A DNA stretch of 14,817 nt from positions 1-14,817 of the forward strand of contig CAIYPH010000513.1 in assembly GCA_903928045.1 (NCBI GenBank). The letters are read 5' to 3'. Position 1 is the stretch's first letter, and each line of letters opens with the position of its first letter. This document shows, one piece after another, positions 8,012 through 14,533 of the stretch. This DNA is from an uncultured Rhodospirillales bacterium. Lineage in GTDB: Bacteria > Pseudomonadota > Alphaproteobacteria > Acetobacterales > Acetobacteraceae. The notes beneath the pieces were generated by a model. The model ran no database searches, was not told where the DNA came from, and saw nothing but the letters and a program-made list of their open reading frames with translations. A program made the position numbers and the translations under genes.

Positions 8012-9382
8012 ATGCGCTGGGCGATCGGCCTCGTCGCGGCGCTGCTGCTGGCGCCGCTGCTGATCGTCGACGTACCGCCGCTGGTCGACTACCCCAACCA
8101 CCTCGCCCGCCTCTTCCTGCTGGCGCGCGGGGCGGCGGACCCAATGCTGGCGCCGATGTTCACCGTGCAATGGGGCGTCATCCCCAACCTCGCCATCGAC
8201 GTGATCGGCCCGCCGCTGCTCCGCCTGCTGCCGGTGCACGCGGGCGGCCGGGTGCTGCTGGCAATCGTGCTGCTGCTGCCCTTCGCCGGCGTGCTGGCGA
8301 TGCAGCGCGCCGTGTTCGGCCGCGTGTCGCCCTGGGCGCTCGCCAGCGCGCTGATCCTGCCCTCCGGCGCCTTCCTGCTCGGCTTCCTCAATTTCGTCGC
8401 CGGGCTCGGCGCCGCGATGCTGCTGGCCGCGTTGTGGATCGCCCGCCGCCCGCTCCTCCTCACCACCCTGGGGATGGCCGCGCTGTTCTTCTGCCACTTG
8501 ATGGCGGTGGTCTTCGCCCTCGTGCTGATCGGCAGCCACCAGGCGGCGCGCGCCTGGCACGCGCGCTCGATCCGCCCGCTGCTGCCACTTGCCCCCCTCG
8601 CCGTCCCCCCCGCCTTGCTCTACGCCCTCGCCCCCCTCGGTGCCGTCACCTCCCCCACCGAATACCTGCCGCTCGGCGCGAAACTCGCCCAATTGCTGGC
8701 CCCCTTCACCGGCTACCTGCTGTGGCTCGACCTGCTGACCGCGCTCTCGGTCGCCGCCTACCTCCTCGCCGCCGCCACGGCCCGCCGGCTGGCCCTCCCC
8801 CTCGGAAGCGGCCTCGCCTTGGCGACACTCGCGGCCCTTTTCGCCGCCGCGCCCTACGCCTTCAAAGGCACCCAATCGCTCGACACCCGCTTCGCCTTCA
8901 TGGCCGCCCTCCTGCTCTTCGCCGGCCTGCGACCAGCCATGGGGCGGCCCGCGATCACAGGCTTCGCCGCCCTGACCCTCACCCGCATCGCCATCCTCGC
9001 AATCGCCTGGTGGGGCTGGCGCGCCGATCTCGCCGATTTCCGCGCCCTCATCGCCGAAGTGCCGCCCGGCGCCCGCGTCTTCGTCGCCACCGCCCCCCGC
9101 CCCCCCGGCCCCCTCGCCCGCCGGCTCTCCAACGGCATCCCCACCGACACCCACCTCCCCGCTTTGCTCCTCATCGAACGCCGCGCCTACTGGCCCCTGC
9201 TGTTCGACGAACCCACCCAGCAACCTTTGATGCTCACGCCAGCCTTCCAAGCCCTCGCCGACCAGAACGGCGGCGCCATCGACGCCACCACCATCCGCCC
9301 CGCCCAACTCCTTGGCTATGATTGGATCGTGACCCTCGGGGGCTCCGGCATTGCCACCCTTGCGCCGGTATCGGGCCGGTGA
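8012..9382 (+). CDS. Polytopic membrane protein, possibly GT-C-like; function unknown
   Basis: A 456-residue, very hydrophobic protein. About eight to ten membrane spans lie between residues 3 and 335. The last 120 residues are more polar (DFRALIAEVPPGARVFVATAPRP...), consistent with a soluble tail. After the first span comes an acidic loop, VDVPPLVDYPNHLARLF, with Asp20 and Asp26. An early acidic extracytoplasmic loop after TM1 is typical of GT-C fold glycosyltransferases that use lipid-linked sugars; assignment to that superfamily is only an inference. CGGAG about 8 nt upstream supports the ATG. No partner gene (polyprenyl-phosphate glycosyltransferase, flippase) is adjacent. Inverted copies of the palindromic repeat flank it. 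The coding strand is strongly C-rich, with proline/leucine codon runs. Confidence 0.85.
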   Translation: MRWAIGLVAALLLAPLLIVDVPPLVDYPNHLARLFLLARGAADPMLAPMFTVQWGVIPNLAIDVIGPPLLRLLPVHAGGRVLLAIVLLLPFAGVLAMQRAVFGRVSPWALASALILPSGAFLLGFLNFVAGLGAAMLLAALWIARRPLLLTTLGMAALFFCHLMAVVFALVLIGSHQAARAWHARSIRPLLPLAPLAVPPALLYALAPLGAVTSPTEYLPLGAKLAQLLAPFTGYLLWLDLLTALSVAAYLLAAATARRLALPLGSGLALATLAALFAAAPYAFKGTQSLDTRFAFMAALLLFAGLRPAMGRPAITGFAALTLTRIAILAIAWWGWRADLADFRALIAEVPPGARVFVATAPRPPGPLARRLSNGIPTDTHLPALLLIERRAYWPLLFDEPTQQPLMLTPAFQALADQNGGAIDATTIRPAQLLGYDWIVTLGGSGIATLAPVSGR

Positions 9383-9402
9383 AATATAAGTAAGGGACAG
9401 CA

Positions 9403-9550
9403 AGAATGTTCTTTTTGTGAACAAAAAGAACCAAAAAAACTTTTTGAAACTTCGTTGCCGTTGGCGTGCCTCACCGGAGGGTTGGGAGCGGTACAGGGCA
9501 AAAGGAATAAAAGTTTTTTGCTTCTTTTTTTCAAAAAAGAAGCGCTTCGC
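9403..9550 (-). repeat. Modular palindromic repeat, copy 3 (complete, inverted relative to copies 1 and 2)
   Basis: Read on the minus strand, the order is hairpin A (9543-9520, arms identical to copy 1), core (about 9519-9450, with TTTGCCCTGTACCGC and ACGCCAACGGCA shared with copy 2), then hairpin B (9431-9408, identical to copy 2). On the plus strand hairpin B is the first structure after the stop of the membrane protein gene (25 bp downstream). Several frames run through it on both strands and give Lys/Leu/Phe-rich peptides; these are artefacts of the repeat, not proteins. Confidence 0.85.
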
Positions 9551-9607
9551 TTGATCCACGGCGACCGGACAGACGCAAGAAAATTTGCGAAGACTGAGAA
9601 ATTTAGC

Positions 9608-9636
9608 TTGCCTTCGACAGAAATGTTGGTTATGTT
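9608..9636 (+). promoter_or_regulatory. Possible sigma-70-type promoter upstream of the 9670 ORF
   Basis: TTGCCT (9608-9613) and TATGTT (9631-9636) are separated by 17 bp; each matches its consensus at 4 of 6 positions. The stretch 9551-9669 holds no other gene and is more A/T-rich than coding DNA here. AGGAG (9652-9656) lies 13 nt before the ATG at 9670, rather far. A weak match, from inspection only. Confidence 0.3.
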
Positions 9637-9669
9637 GTCTTTTTCGCAATCAGGAGTGACCGTCACCTT

Positions 9670-10038
9670 ATGACCCGCCCGCCCCGCCATTCCCCGGACG
9701 CCACGCCCGGCATCGCCGCCCTTCTCGGCGCGATGCTGTGTGCGCTGCTGACTGCCCTGCTGGGCAGGGTCAGGCTGCGTCCGCGTGACATCGCCTTCCC
9801 CGGCGTGATGGCGGTGGTGCTGCGTGCCGAGCAGGACGTGGAGTCGTTCGGGGAGACCGAGCCCTATGAGGAATGGATTGCCGTACCGGCGCCCTGGCGG
9901 GCCGGGCAGGGCGTGGGCCGGTATTGCGCGCGTCGCCGCAGGGGCAAACCGTGCCCCGGCGCGCGGACTCCCGCCCGCGAACGCGGTCCACCCTGGCCGC
10001 ATCGCACGCTCGCAGACCTCATAACCGGCATGGCCTGA
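9670..10038 (+). CDS. Small hypothetical protein with one predicted membrane segment
   Basis: Not recognised. 122 residues: a short polar N-terminus, one hydrophobic segment (about residues 16-31, AALLGAMLCALLTALL), then an Arg-rich turn (GRVRLRPRD). A soluble part follows with the acidic patch ESFGETEPYEEW and a basic, proline-rich tail (CARRRRGKPCPGARTPARERGPPWP). Codon bias argues for real coding: over about the first 90 codons G/C is highest at third positions and lowest at second positions, as in the other genes. Against it, no family is recognised, the ribosome-binding site is distant, and the tail looks less constrained. It could be a membrane-anchored protein or a decayed gene. Convergent with the DsbA-like gene, with a strong hairpin between them. 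Confidence 0.45.
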   Translation: MTRPPRHSPDATPGIAALLGAMLCALLTALLGRVRLRPRDIAFPGVMAVVLRAEQDVESFGETEPYEEWIAVPAPWRAGQGVGRYCARRRRGKPCPGARTPARERGPPWPHRTLADLITGMA

Positions 10039-10047
10039 TGGCGATGC

Positions 10048-10069
10048 GCGGGCGCTTTGGCGCGCCCGC
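10048..10069. terminator. GC-rich hairpin between convergent genes, possible bidirectional terminator
   Basis: Perfect 8-bp arms GCGGGCGC (10048-10055) and GCGCCCGC (10062-10069) with a 6-nt loop. It lies 10 bp after the 9670 ORF and 3 bp after the end of the minus-strand DsbA-like gene. No U-tract follows on either strand, so it would be a non-canonical terminator or a pause/stability element. Confidence 0.45.
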
Positions 10070-10072
10070 TCG

Positions 10073-10744
10073 TCAGGCCGCCTGTTTGCTCAGAATATTC
10101 CAGGCCTGCGCGAAGGCCTCCGCCATGGTCTCGGCCGGCATGGCGCCCGAGAACAGCACATGCCCCTTCATGATGAAGCTCGGCACCCCGTTGATGCCGG
10201 AGCGCCGCGCCAGATCATCCTCCGACAGCACCACGGCCAGCCCCTCATCGCCCGCCAGCATGGCGGCGACACGGCCGTGCGGGATGCCATTGGCCTCGCC
10301 GATCCGCGCCAGCGTCGCGCTGTCGCCGATATCGGCGCCCTCGGTGAAAAACCCGCGGAACAGCGCCTCCACCACCGCATCCTGCACGCCGACCTGCCCC
10401 GCCAGCCAGATCACCCGGTGGGCGTTCACCGTGTTGGGGGTGCGCAGCATGAGGTCATGGCGGATATCGAGCCCGACCGCGGCGCCGGCCGCCTTCACCC
10501 GCGCATCGATCTCCCGGATGCGCGCCTCGGAGCCGAATTTCTGCCGGCGGTATTCGGCCCGCTCCACGCCCTCCGCGGGCATGTCGGGGTTGAGCTGAAA
10601 CGGGTGCCAATGCACCTCGAACACCAGCACGTCCTTGGCCAGCATGGGCAGCGCGCGTTCGAGCTGGCGCTTGCCGATATAGCACCACGGGCAGATCGCG
10701 TCCGAGATGATATCGATACGGGCAATCGGTGGCGTGGCATCCAT
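10073..10744 (-). CDS. DsbA family oxidoreductase, FrnE-like
   Basis: A 223-residue thioredoxin-fold protein of the DsbA/FrnE branch (related to 2-hydroxychromene-2-carboxylate isomerase). The redox motif is C18-P-W-C21 in DAICPWCYIGKRQLE, and the cis-proline is P188 in INGVPSFIMKG. An all-alpha insertion lies between (about residues 60-165), with HWHPFQLNPDMP and RTPNTVNAHRVI typical of FrnE. No signal peptide is present, so it probably works in the cytoplasm as a thiol-disulfide oxidoreductase, unlike periplasmic DsbA; FrnE proteins have been linked to oxidative stress in other bacteria. AAGGA 8 nt upstream supports the start at 10744. Transcribed divergently from the SDR gene across 84 bp. 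Confidence 0.93.
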   Translation of the reverse strand: MDATPPIARIDIISDAICPWCYIGKRQLERALPMLAKDVLVFEVHWHPFQLNPDMPAEGVERAEYRRQKFGSEARIREIDARVKAAGAAVGLDIRHDLMLRTPNTVNAHRVIWLAGQVGVQDAVVEALFRGFFTEGADIGDSATLARIGEANGIPHGRVAAMLAGDEGLAVVLSEDDLARRSGINGVPSFIMKGHVLFSGAMPAETMAEAFAQAWNILSKQAA

Positions 10745-10828
10745 GGCGGCATCCTTCCCTGTTTCCGCTGCACACGTAGGGTCGCAGGCTCCGGTTCACC
10801 AGTGGAACCCTTCGCAAAGGAGACGTGC

Positions 10829-11521
10829 ATGGCCTATCGCAGCGCGCTGATCGTCGGCACCGGGCCGGGCCTGAGTTCCTCCCTCGCCCGCCTCTTCGCC
10901 CGCAACGGCATCGCGGTGACCGTCGCCGCCCGGCGGATCGACAAGCTCGCCGGCCTCTGCGCCGAGACCGGCGCCGTCGCCTATGCCTGCGACGCGTCCG
11001 CCCCGGCCGCCGTGGCCGAGATGTTCGAAACGGTGGAGGCCCGCCAGGGCGCGCCGGACGTGGTGGTCTACAACGCCTCCGGCCGCGTCCGCGGCGCGGT
11101 GGTCGATCTCGACCCCGAGGCGCTGCGCAAGGGCCTGGAAGTCACCGCCTTCGGCGCCTTCCTGGTCAGCCAGCAGGCCGCCAGGCGAATGCTGCCGGCC
11201 GGGCACGGCGCCATCCTCCTCTCCGGCGCCACCGCGGGGGTGAAGGGCTTCGCCAATTCCGCGAGCTTCGCCATGGGCAAATTCGCCCTGCGCGGCCTCG
11301 CCCAGTCCATGGCCCGCGAGATGTCGCCCCAGGGCGTCCACGTCGCCCATTTCGTCATCGATGGCGGCATCCGCTCGGAGGCCCGCCCCGTGCCCAACGA
11401 GGCGCCGGACTCGCTGCTCGACCCCGACGCCATCGCCGAAACCTACTGGCACGTGATGCACCAGCACCGCAGCGCCTGGAGCTGGGAGGTCGAGGTGCGC
11501 CCCTGGGTGGAGAAGTTCTAA
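10829..11521 (+). CDS. Atypical SDR family protein with Phe at the catalytic Tyr position
   Basis: A 230-residue Rossmann-fold protein of the SDR superfamily. The glycine motif is divergent (VGTGPGLSSSLA, 9-20, with Ser where a Gly is usual), and VVVYNAS (78-84) replaces NNAG. Ser132 (LLSGATAG) is kept, and Lys151 sits in the right place, but the YxxxK tyrosine is replaced by Phe147 (FAMGK). A group of related bacterial SDRs also has Phe here (from memory), so this is probably a subfamily trait rather than a recent mutation. Ordinary SDR proton transfer through Tyr is not possible, so it may be non-catalytic or use another mechanism. AAAGGAG (10816-10822), 6 nt upstream, fixes the ATG at 10829. 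The stop codon overlaps that of the convergent VOC gene. Confidence 0.9.
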   Translation: MAYRSALIVGTGPGLSSSLARLFARNGIAVTVAARRIDKLAGLCAETGAVAYACDASAPAAVAEMFETVEARQGAPDVVVYNASGRVRGAVVDLDPEALRKGLEVTAFGAFLVSQQAARRMLPAGHGAILLSGATAGVKGFANSASFAMGKFALRGLAQSMAREMSPQGVHVAHFVIDGGIRSEARPVPNEAPDSLLDPDAIAETYWHVMHQHRSAWSWEVEVRPWVEKF

Positions 11522-11913
11522 ATCGAGGGGGGGACATAGCCCTTCGGCGCTTCCTGCATCAGCGCCAGGATATGCCCGTCGGGGTCGGCAAAGAACGCCA
11601 TCCACAAATCATGGTCGTCCATCCGGGCGATCAGATACGGCGGGTCGAGAAACACCACCTCGCGGGCCATCAGCTCCCGCACCGCGAGCGTGATGTCCGC
11701 CACCGTAAAATAGAGTGGCGAAGCCCGGTTGACGTAGCCTTCCTCATTGACCTGCTCGATCATCAGCCGCACGCCCTGACAATCGAAGAAGGTCAACGTG
11801 CCAAAGCGGTAGAGGTGCCTCAGGCCAAGCACGTCGCGATAGAAGGCCTCGGCCCGATCGACGTCGGTCACCTGCAAGGCGATCTGCCCGAGGCGGTTGA
11901 GGGCGAAGCTCAT
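11518..11913 (-). CDS. VOC family (glyoxalase/bleomycin-resistance fold) protein
   Basis: A 131-residue protein with two beta-alpha-beta-beta-beta halves: LGQIALQVTDVDRAEAFYRDVLGL opens the first, and PLYFTVADITLAVRELM ... AFFADPDGHILALMQE the second. Putative metal ligands by position are Gln10, Glu53, His101 and Glu121, the Q-E-H-E set of glyoxalase I-type enzymes, so a metal site seems kept. The substrate is unknown; lactoylglutathione lyase is one option, and other VOC lyases or dioxygenases are not excluded. AGGAG 5 nt upstream (11923-11919) fixes the start at 11913 rather than a longer open frame to 11949. Divergent from paaG across 87 bp, so the two may share regulation. Confidence 0.88.
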   Translation of the reverse strand: MSFALNRLGQIALQVTDVDRAEAFYRDVLGLRHLYRFGTLTFFDCQGVRLMIEQVNEEGYVNRASPLYFTVADITLAVRELMAREVVFLDPPYLIARMDDHDLWMAFFADPDGHILALMQEAPKGYVPPSI

Positions 11914-11942
11914 GGTTTCTCCTGCCGAGGTCGTTGGCGCCG

Positions 11943-11957
11943 GACGCATCCTGCGTC
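11943..11957. promoter_or_regulatory. Perfect dyad in the VOC/paaG divergent spacer, candidate operator
   Basis: GACGCA-TCC-TGCGTC: 6-bp perfect arms, 3-bp centre, in the 87-bp spacer between two divergent starts and 43 bp before the paaG ATG. It could be a repressor site (phenylacetate genes are often controlled by PaaX- or PaaR-type repressors), but no known consensus is matched and no regulator gene is nearby. Confidence 0.3.
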
Positions 11958-12000
11958 TATCCTCGCCCGGAAACGCCTGCGCAGCAAAGGGAGAGAAAAA

Positions 12001-12791
12001 TGGAAGACGCTATCCGTTCGGAAAGCCATGACGGCTACCGGGTCATCACCATCAACCGCCCGGACAAGATGAACGCGATGAACAAGGCGACCTGCCTCGC
12101 CCTCATCGCCGCGATCGACGAAGCCGAAGCCGACGAAAACTGCCGCGCCCTCATGCTCACGGGAACCGGCCGCGCCTTCTGCGCCGGCGCCGACCTCTCA
12201 GGCCGGGTGAACGGCGAACGCCCCTCCGGCGATGCGGGGAATTCGATCGAGGCGACCTGGAACCCCATCGCCCGCCGCCTGTTCAACCTGCGCATGCCCT
12301 CCGTCTCCGTCGTCAACGGGGTCGCCGCCGGCGCCGGCTCCTCGATCGCGCTGGGCTGCGACATCGTGCTGGCCGGCCGCTCCGCCTATTTCCTCCAGGC
12401 CTTCTCCAAAATCGGCCTGATCCCGGATTGCGGTGGCACCTTCCTGCTGCCCCGCCTCGCCGGCGAGGGCCGTGCCCGCGCGCTGGCCATGCTGGCCGAG
12501 CGGGTGCCGGCCGAGCAGGCGTTGGCCTGGGGGATGATCTGGGCGGTCTATGATGACGACAAGCTCGCCGAGGAAGGCCACAAAATGGCCGCCCGCCTCG
12601 CCGCCATGCCTGGCCATGCGCTGGTGCTGATCCGCAAGTCCCTGCGGGCCTCCGCCCATAACGACTTCGACACCCAGCTCGACCTCGAACGCGACTACCA
12701 GGGCGAGGCGAGCCGCACACCCGATCACAAGGAAGGGGTTGCCGCCTTCCTCGAAAAGCGCACCCCGAGATTCACCGGGAAGCGCGCGTGA
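12001..12791 (+). CDS. paaG: Phenylacetate-pathway enoyl-CoA hydratase/isomerase (PaaG type)
   Basis: A crotonase-fold enzyme of 263 residues. PaaG isomerises ring-1,2-epoxyphenylacetyl-CoA to the seven-membered oxepin-CoA and also shifts double bonds later in the pathway. Oxyanion-hole segments are AFCAGADL (60-66 region) and NGVAAGAGSS (106-115). The catalytic acid is Asp143 in GLIPDCGGT. The tail DTQLDLERDYQ...REG-like...FLEKRTPRFTGK follows E. coli PaaG closely (comparison from memory), which favours PaaG over a generic enoyl-CoA hydratase. AAGGGAG upstream of the ATG at 12001 is the ribosome-binding site. First gene of a coupled set: its TGA overlaps the GTG start of paaI. Confidence 0.9.
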
Positions 12792-13222
12792 CGCCAGAGG
12801 AACTCGCCCGGGCCTGTGCCGATGCGATGTGGGCGGATGATCCCGCCTCCAAATCGCTCGGCATGGCGCTCGAGCATGTCGCCCCCGGCGCCGCCCGCCT
12901 CAGCATGGAGGTGCGGGCGGACATGGTGAACGGCCATGGCATGTGCCATGGCGGCTTCATCTTCACCCTGGCCGACAGCACCTTCGCCTTCGCCTGCAAC
13001 ACCTATAATGAGAGGGTGGTCGCGCAGCACTGCGCCGTCACCTTCCTGCGCCCGGCCAGGCTCGGCATGCGGCTGGCCGCGGTGGCCGCCGAGCGGACCC
13101 GCGCCGGCCGGTCCGGCATCTACGACGTCACCGTCACCGCCCCCGATGGCAGCGTGATCGCCGAATTCCGCGGCCATTCCCGCGGCCTCGGCCAGCCCTT
13201 CTTCCAGGACCTTCCTGCATGA
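12788..13222 (+). CDS. paaI: Hydroxyphenylacetyl-CoA thioesterase (PaaI)
   Basis: A hotdog-fold acyl-CoA thioesterase of 144 residues. It hydrolyses ring-hydroxylated phenylacetyl-CoA and so frees CoA from dead-end intermediates of phenylacetate breakdown. The HGG motif is at 54-56 (CHGGFIFTLADSTFAFACN), with the catalytic Asp63 in LAD. The following VVAQHCAVTFLRPARLG and GRSGIYDVTVTAPDGSVIAEFRGHSR are the usual central strands. The start is GTG 12788 inside the paaG stop (GTGA), and the stop overlaps the ATG of paaK (ATGA), so the product level is tied to both neighbours. Length and context agree with PaaI; PaaY or a generic thioesterase is much less likely. Confidence 0.92.
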   Translation: MTPEELARACADAMWADDPASKSLGMALEHVAPGAARLSMEVRADMVNGHGMCHGGFIFTLADSTFAFACNTYNERVVAQHCAVTFLRPARLGMRLAAVAAERTRAGRSGIYDVTVTAPDGSVIAEFRGHSRGLGQPFFQDLPA

Positions 13223-14514
13223 CCGGACGTATCGGCCTCGATGCCATCGAGCACGCCTCGCGCGACGCACTCACCGCGCTGCAGACCGCGCGCCTGCGCG
13301 TCACGCTGCATCGCGCCTATGCCAATGTGCCCCACTATCGCGCCGCCTTCGATGCCGCCGGGGTGCATCCGGAGGATCTGAAGTCCCCGGCCGACCTGGC
13401 GAAGTTCCCCTTCACCACCAAGCACACCCTGCGCGACAACTACCCCTTCGGCATGTTCGCCGTGCCCCGCGAGAAGATCGCCCGCATCCACGCCTCCTCG
13501 GGAACGACGGGCAAGCCGACCGTGGTGGGCTACACGCAGGGGGATATCGACACCTGGGCGCATCTCGTCGCCCGCTCGATGTATGCCGCCGGCGCGCGGG
13601 CGGGGATGGCGGTGCACGTCGCCTATGGCTACGGGCTGTTCACCGGCGGGCTCGGCGCCCATTACGGGGCGGAGAGACTGGGCTGCACGGTCATCCCGAT
13701 GTCCGGCGGGCAGACCGAGAAGCAGGTGCAGTTGATCCATGATTTCCGGCCGGAGATCATCATGGTGACGCCGAGCTACATGCTGGCGATCCTCGACCAT
13801 TTCCGCGCCGCCGGGCTCGATCCGCGCGCGAGCAGCCTCAAGCTCGGCATTTTCGGCGCCGAGCCCTGGACCAACGCGATGCGCGAGGAAATCGAGCGCA
13901 GCTTCGCCATGGATGCGGTGGATATCTATGGGTTGTCCGAGGTGATGGGGCCGGGCGTCGCGCAGGAATGCGTGGAGACCAAGGACGGGCTGCATATCTG
14001 GGAGGATCATTTCTACCCGGAGGTGATCCACCCCGAGACCGGCGCGGCACTGCCCGATGGCGAGAAGGGCGAACTGGTGTTCACCTCCCTCACCAAGGAG
14101 GCGATGCCCGTCATCCGCTACCGCACGCGCGACCTCACCCGCCTGCTGCCGGGCACCGCGCGCTCGATGCGCCGGATGGAGAAGATCACCGGGCGCTCGG
14201 ATGACATGCTGATCGTCCGCGGGGTCAACGTCTTCCCCACCCAGATCGAGGAGCAGATCCTCCGCTTCGAGGTGCTCGCCGGCCACTACCAGATCATCCT
14301 CACCCGCGAGGGGCGGATGGACGAAATCGCGGTGCAGGTGGAAGCGCGGCCCGAGGCGATCGGGCCGGCGGCCGATGGCGCCGGGCGGGAGCTGGCCGCG
14401 CGGATCAAGGAGCTGGTCGGCGTGACCGCTCGCGTCGAGATCGTGCCACCCGGCGGGATCGAGCGCTCGCTCGGCAAGGCGCGCCGGGTGATCGACCGGC
14501 GTAACCTCGCCTGA
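13219..14514 (+). CDS. paaK: Phenylacetate-CoA ligase
   Basis: An AMP-forming ligase of 431 residues that turns phenylacetate, ATP and CoA into phenylacetyl-CoA, the entry step of the aerobic hybrid pathway, in the cytoplasm. The phosphate loop ASSGTTGKPT is at 92-101, YGLSEVMGPG (237-246) carries the adenylate-binding Tyr/Glu, and RYRTRDLT is followed by the hinge and C-terminal subdomain (RSDDMLIVRGVNVFPTQIEE). The protein ends with ERSLGKARRVID, where Lys in the SxGKA-type motif is the usual adenylation lysine. The length is normal for PaaK. ATGA overlap with paaI; last gene of the coupled set. The following gene starts 20 bp later but looks functionally unrelated. Confidence 0.95.
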   Translation: MTGRIGLDAIEHASRDALTALQTARLRVTLHRAYANVPHYRAAFDAAGVHPEDLKSPADLAKFPFTTKHTLRDNYPFGMFAVPREKIARIHASSGTTGKPTVVGYTQGDIDTWAHLVARSMYAAGARAGMAVHVAYGYGLFTGGLGAHYGAERLGCTVIPMSGGQTEKQVQLIHDFRPEIIMVTPSYMLAILDHFRAAGLDPRASSLKLGIFGAEPWTNAMREEIERSFAMDAVDIYGLSEVMGPGVAQECVETKDGLHIWEDHFYPEVIHPETGAALPDGEKGELVFTSLTKEAMPVIRYRTRDLTRLLPGTARSMRRMEKITGRSDDMLIVRGVNVFPTQIEEQILRFEVLAGHYQIILTREGRMDEIAVQVEARPEAIGPAADGAGRELAARIKELVGVTARVEIVPPGGIERSLGKARRVIDRRNLA

Positions 14515-14533
14515 TCGCGGAGGCGGATCGCGC

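Noticed and set aside
7952..9649. A 565-codon minus-strand frame across the membrane protein gene
   Set aside because: The translation is a low-complexity Gly/Gln/Glu/Arg-rich string antisense to a hydrophobic gene, and it continues through repeat copy 3. This is typical of a GC-rich antisense shadow.
9455..9673. A 72-codon ORF with a Lys/Leu/Phe-rich stretch
   Set aside because: It reads through the palindromic repeat core and hairpin A. Similar frames occur at the other copies (for example 4840-5052), so these are repeat artefacts.
10793..10809. GGTTC...GAACC dyad in the FrnE-like/SDR divergent spacer as an operator
   Set aside because: Only 5 outer pairs match and the inner bases do not; a short match like this is expected by chance.
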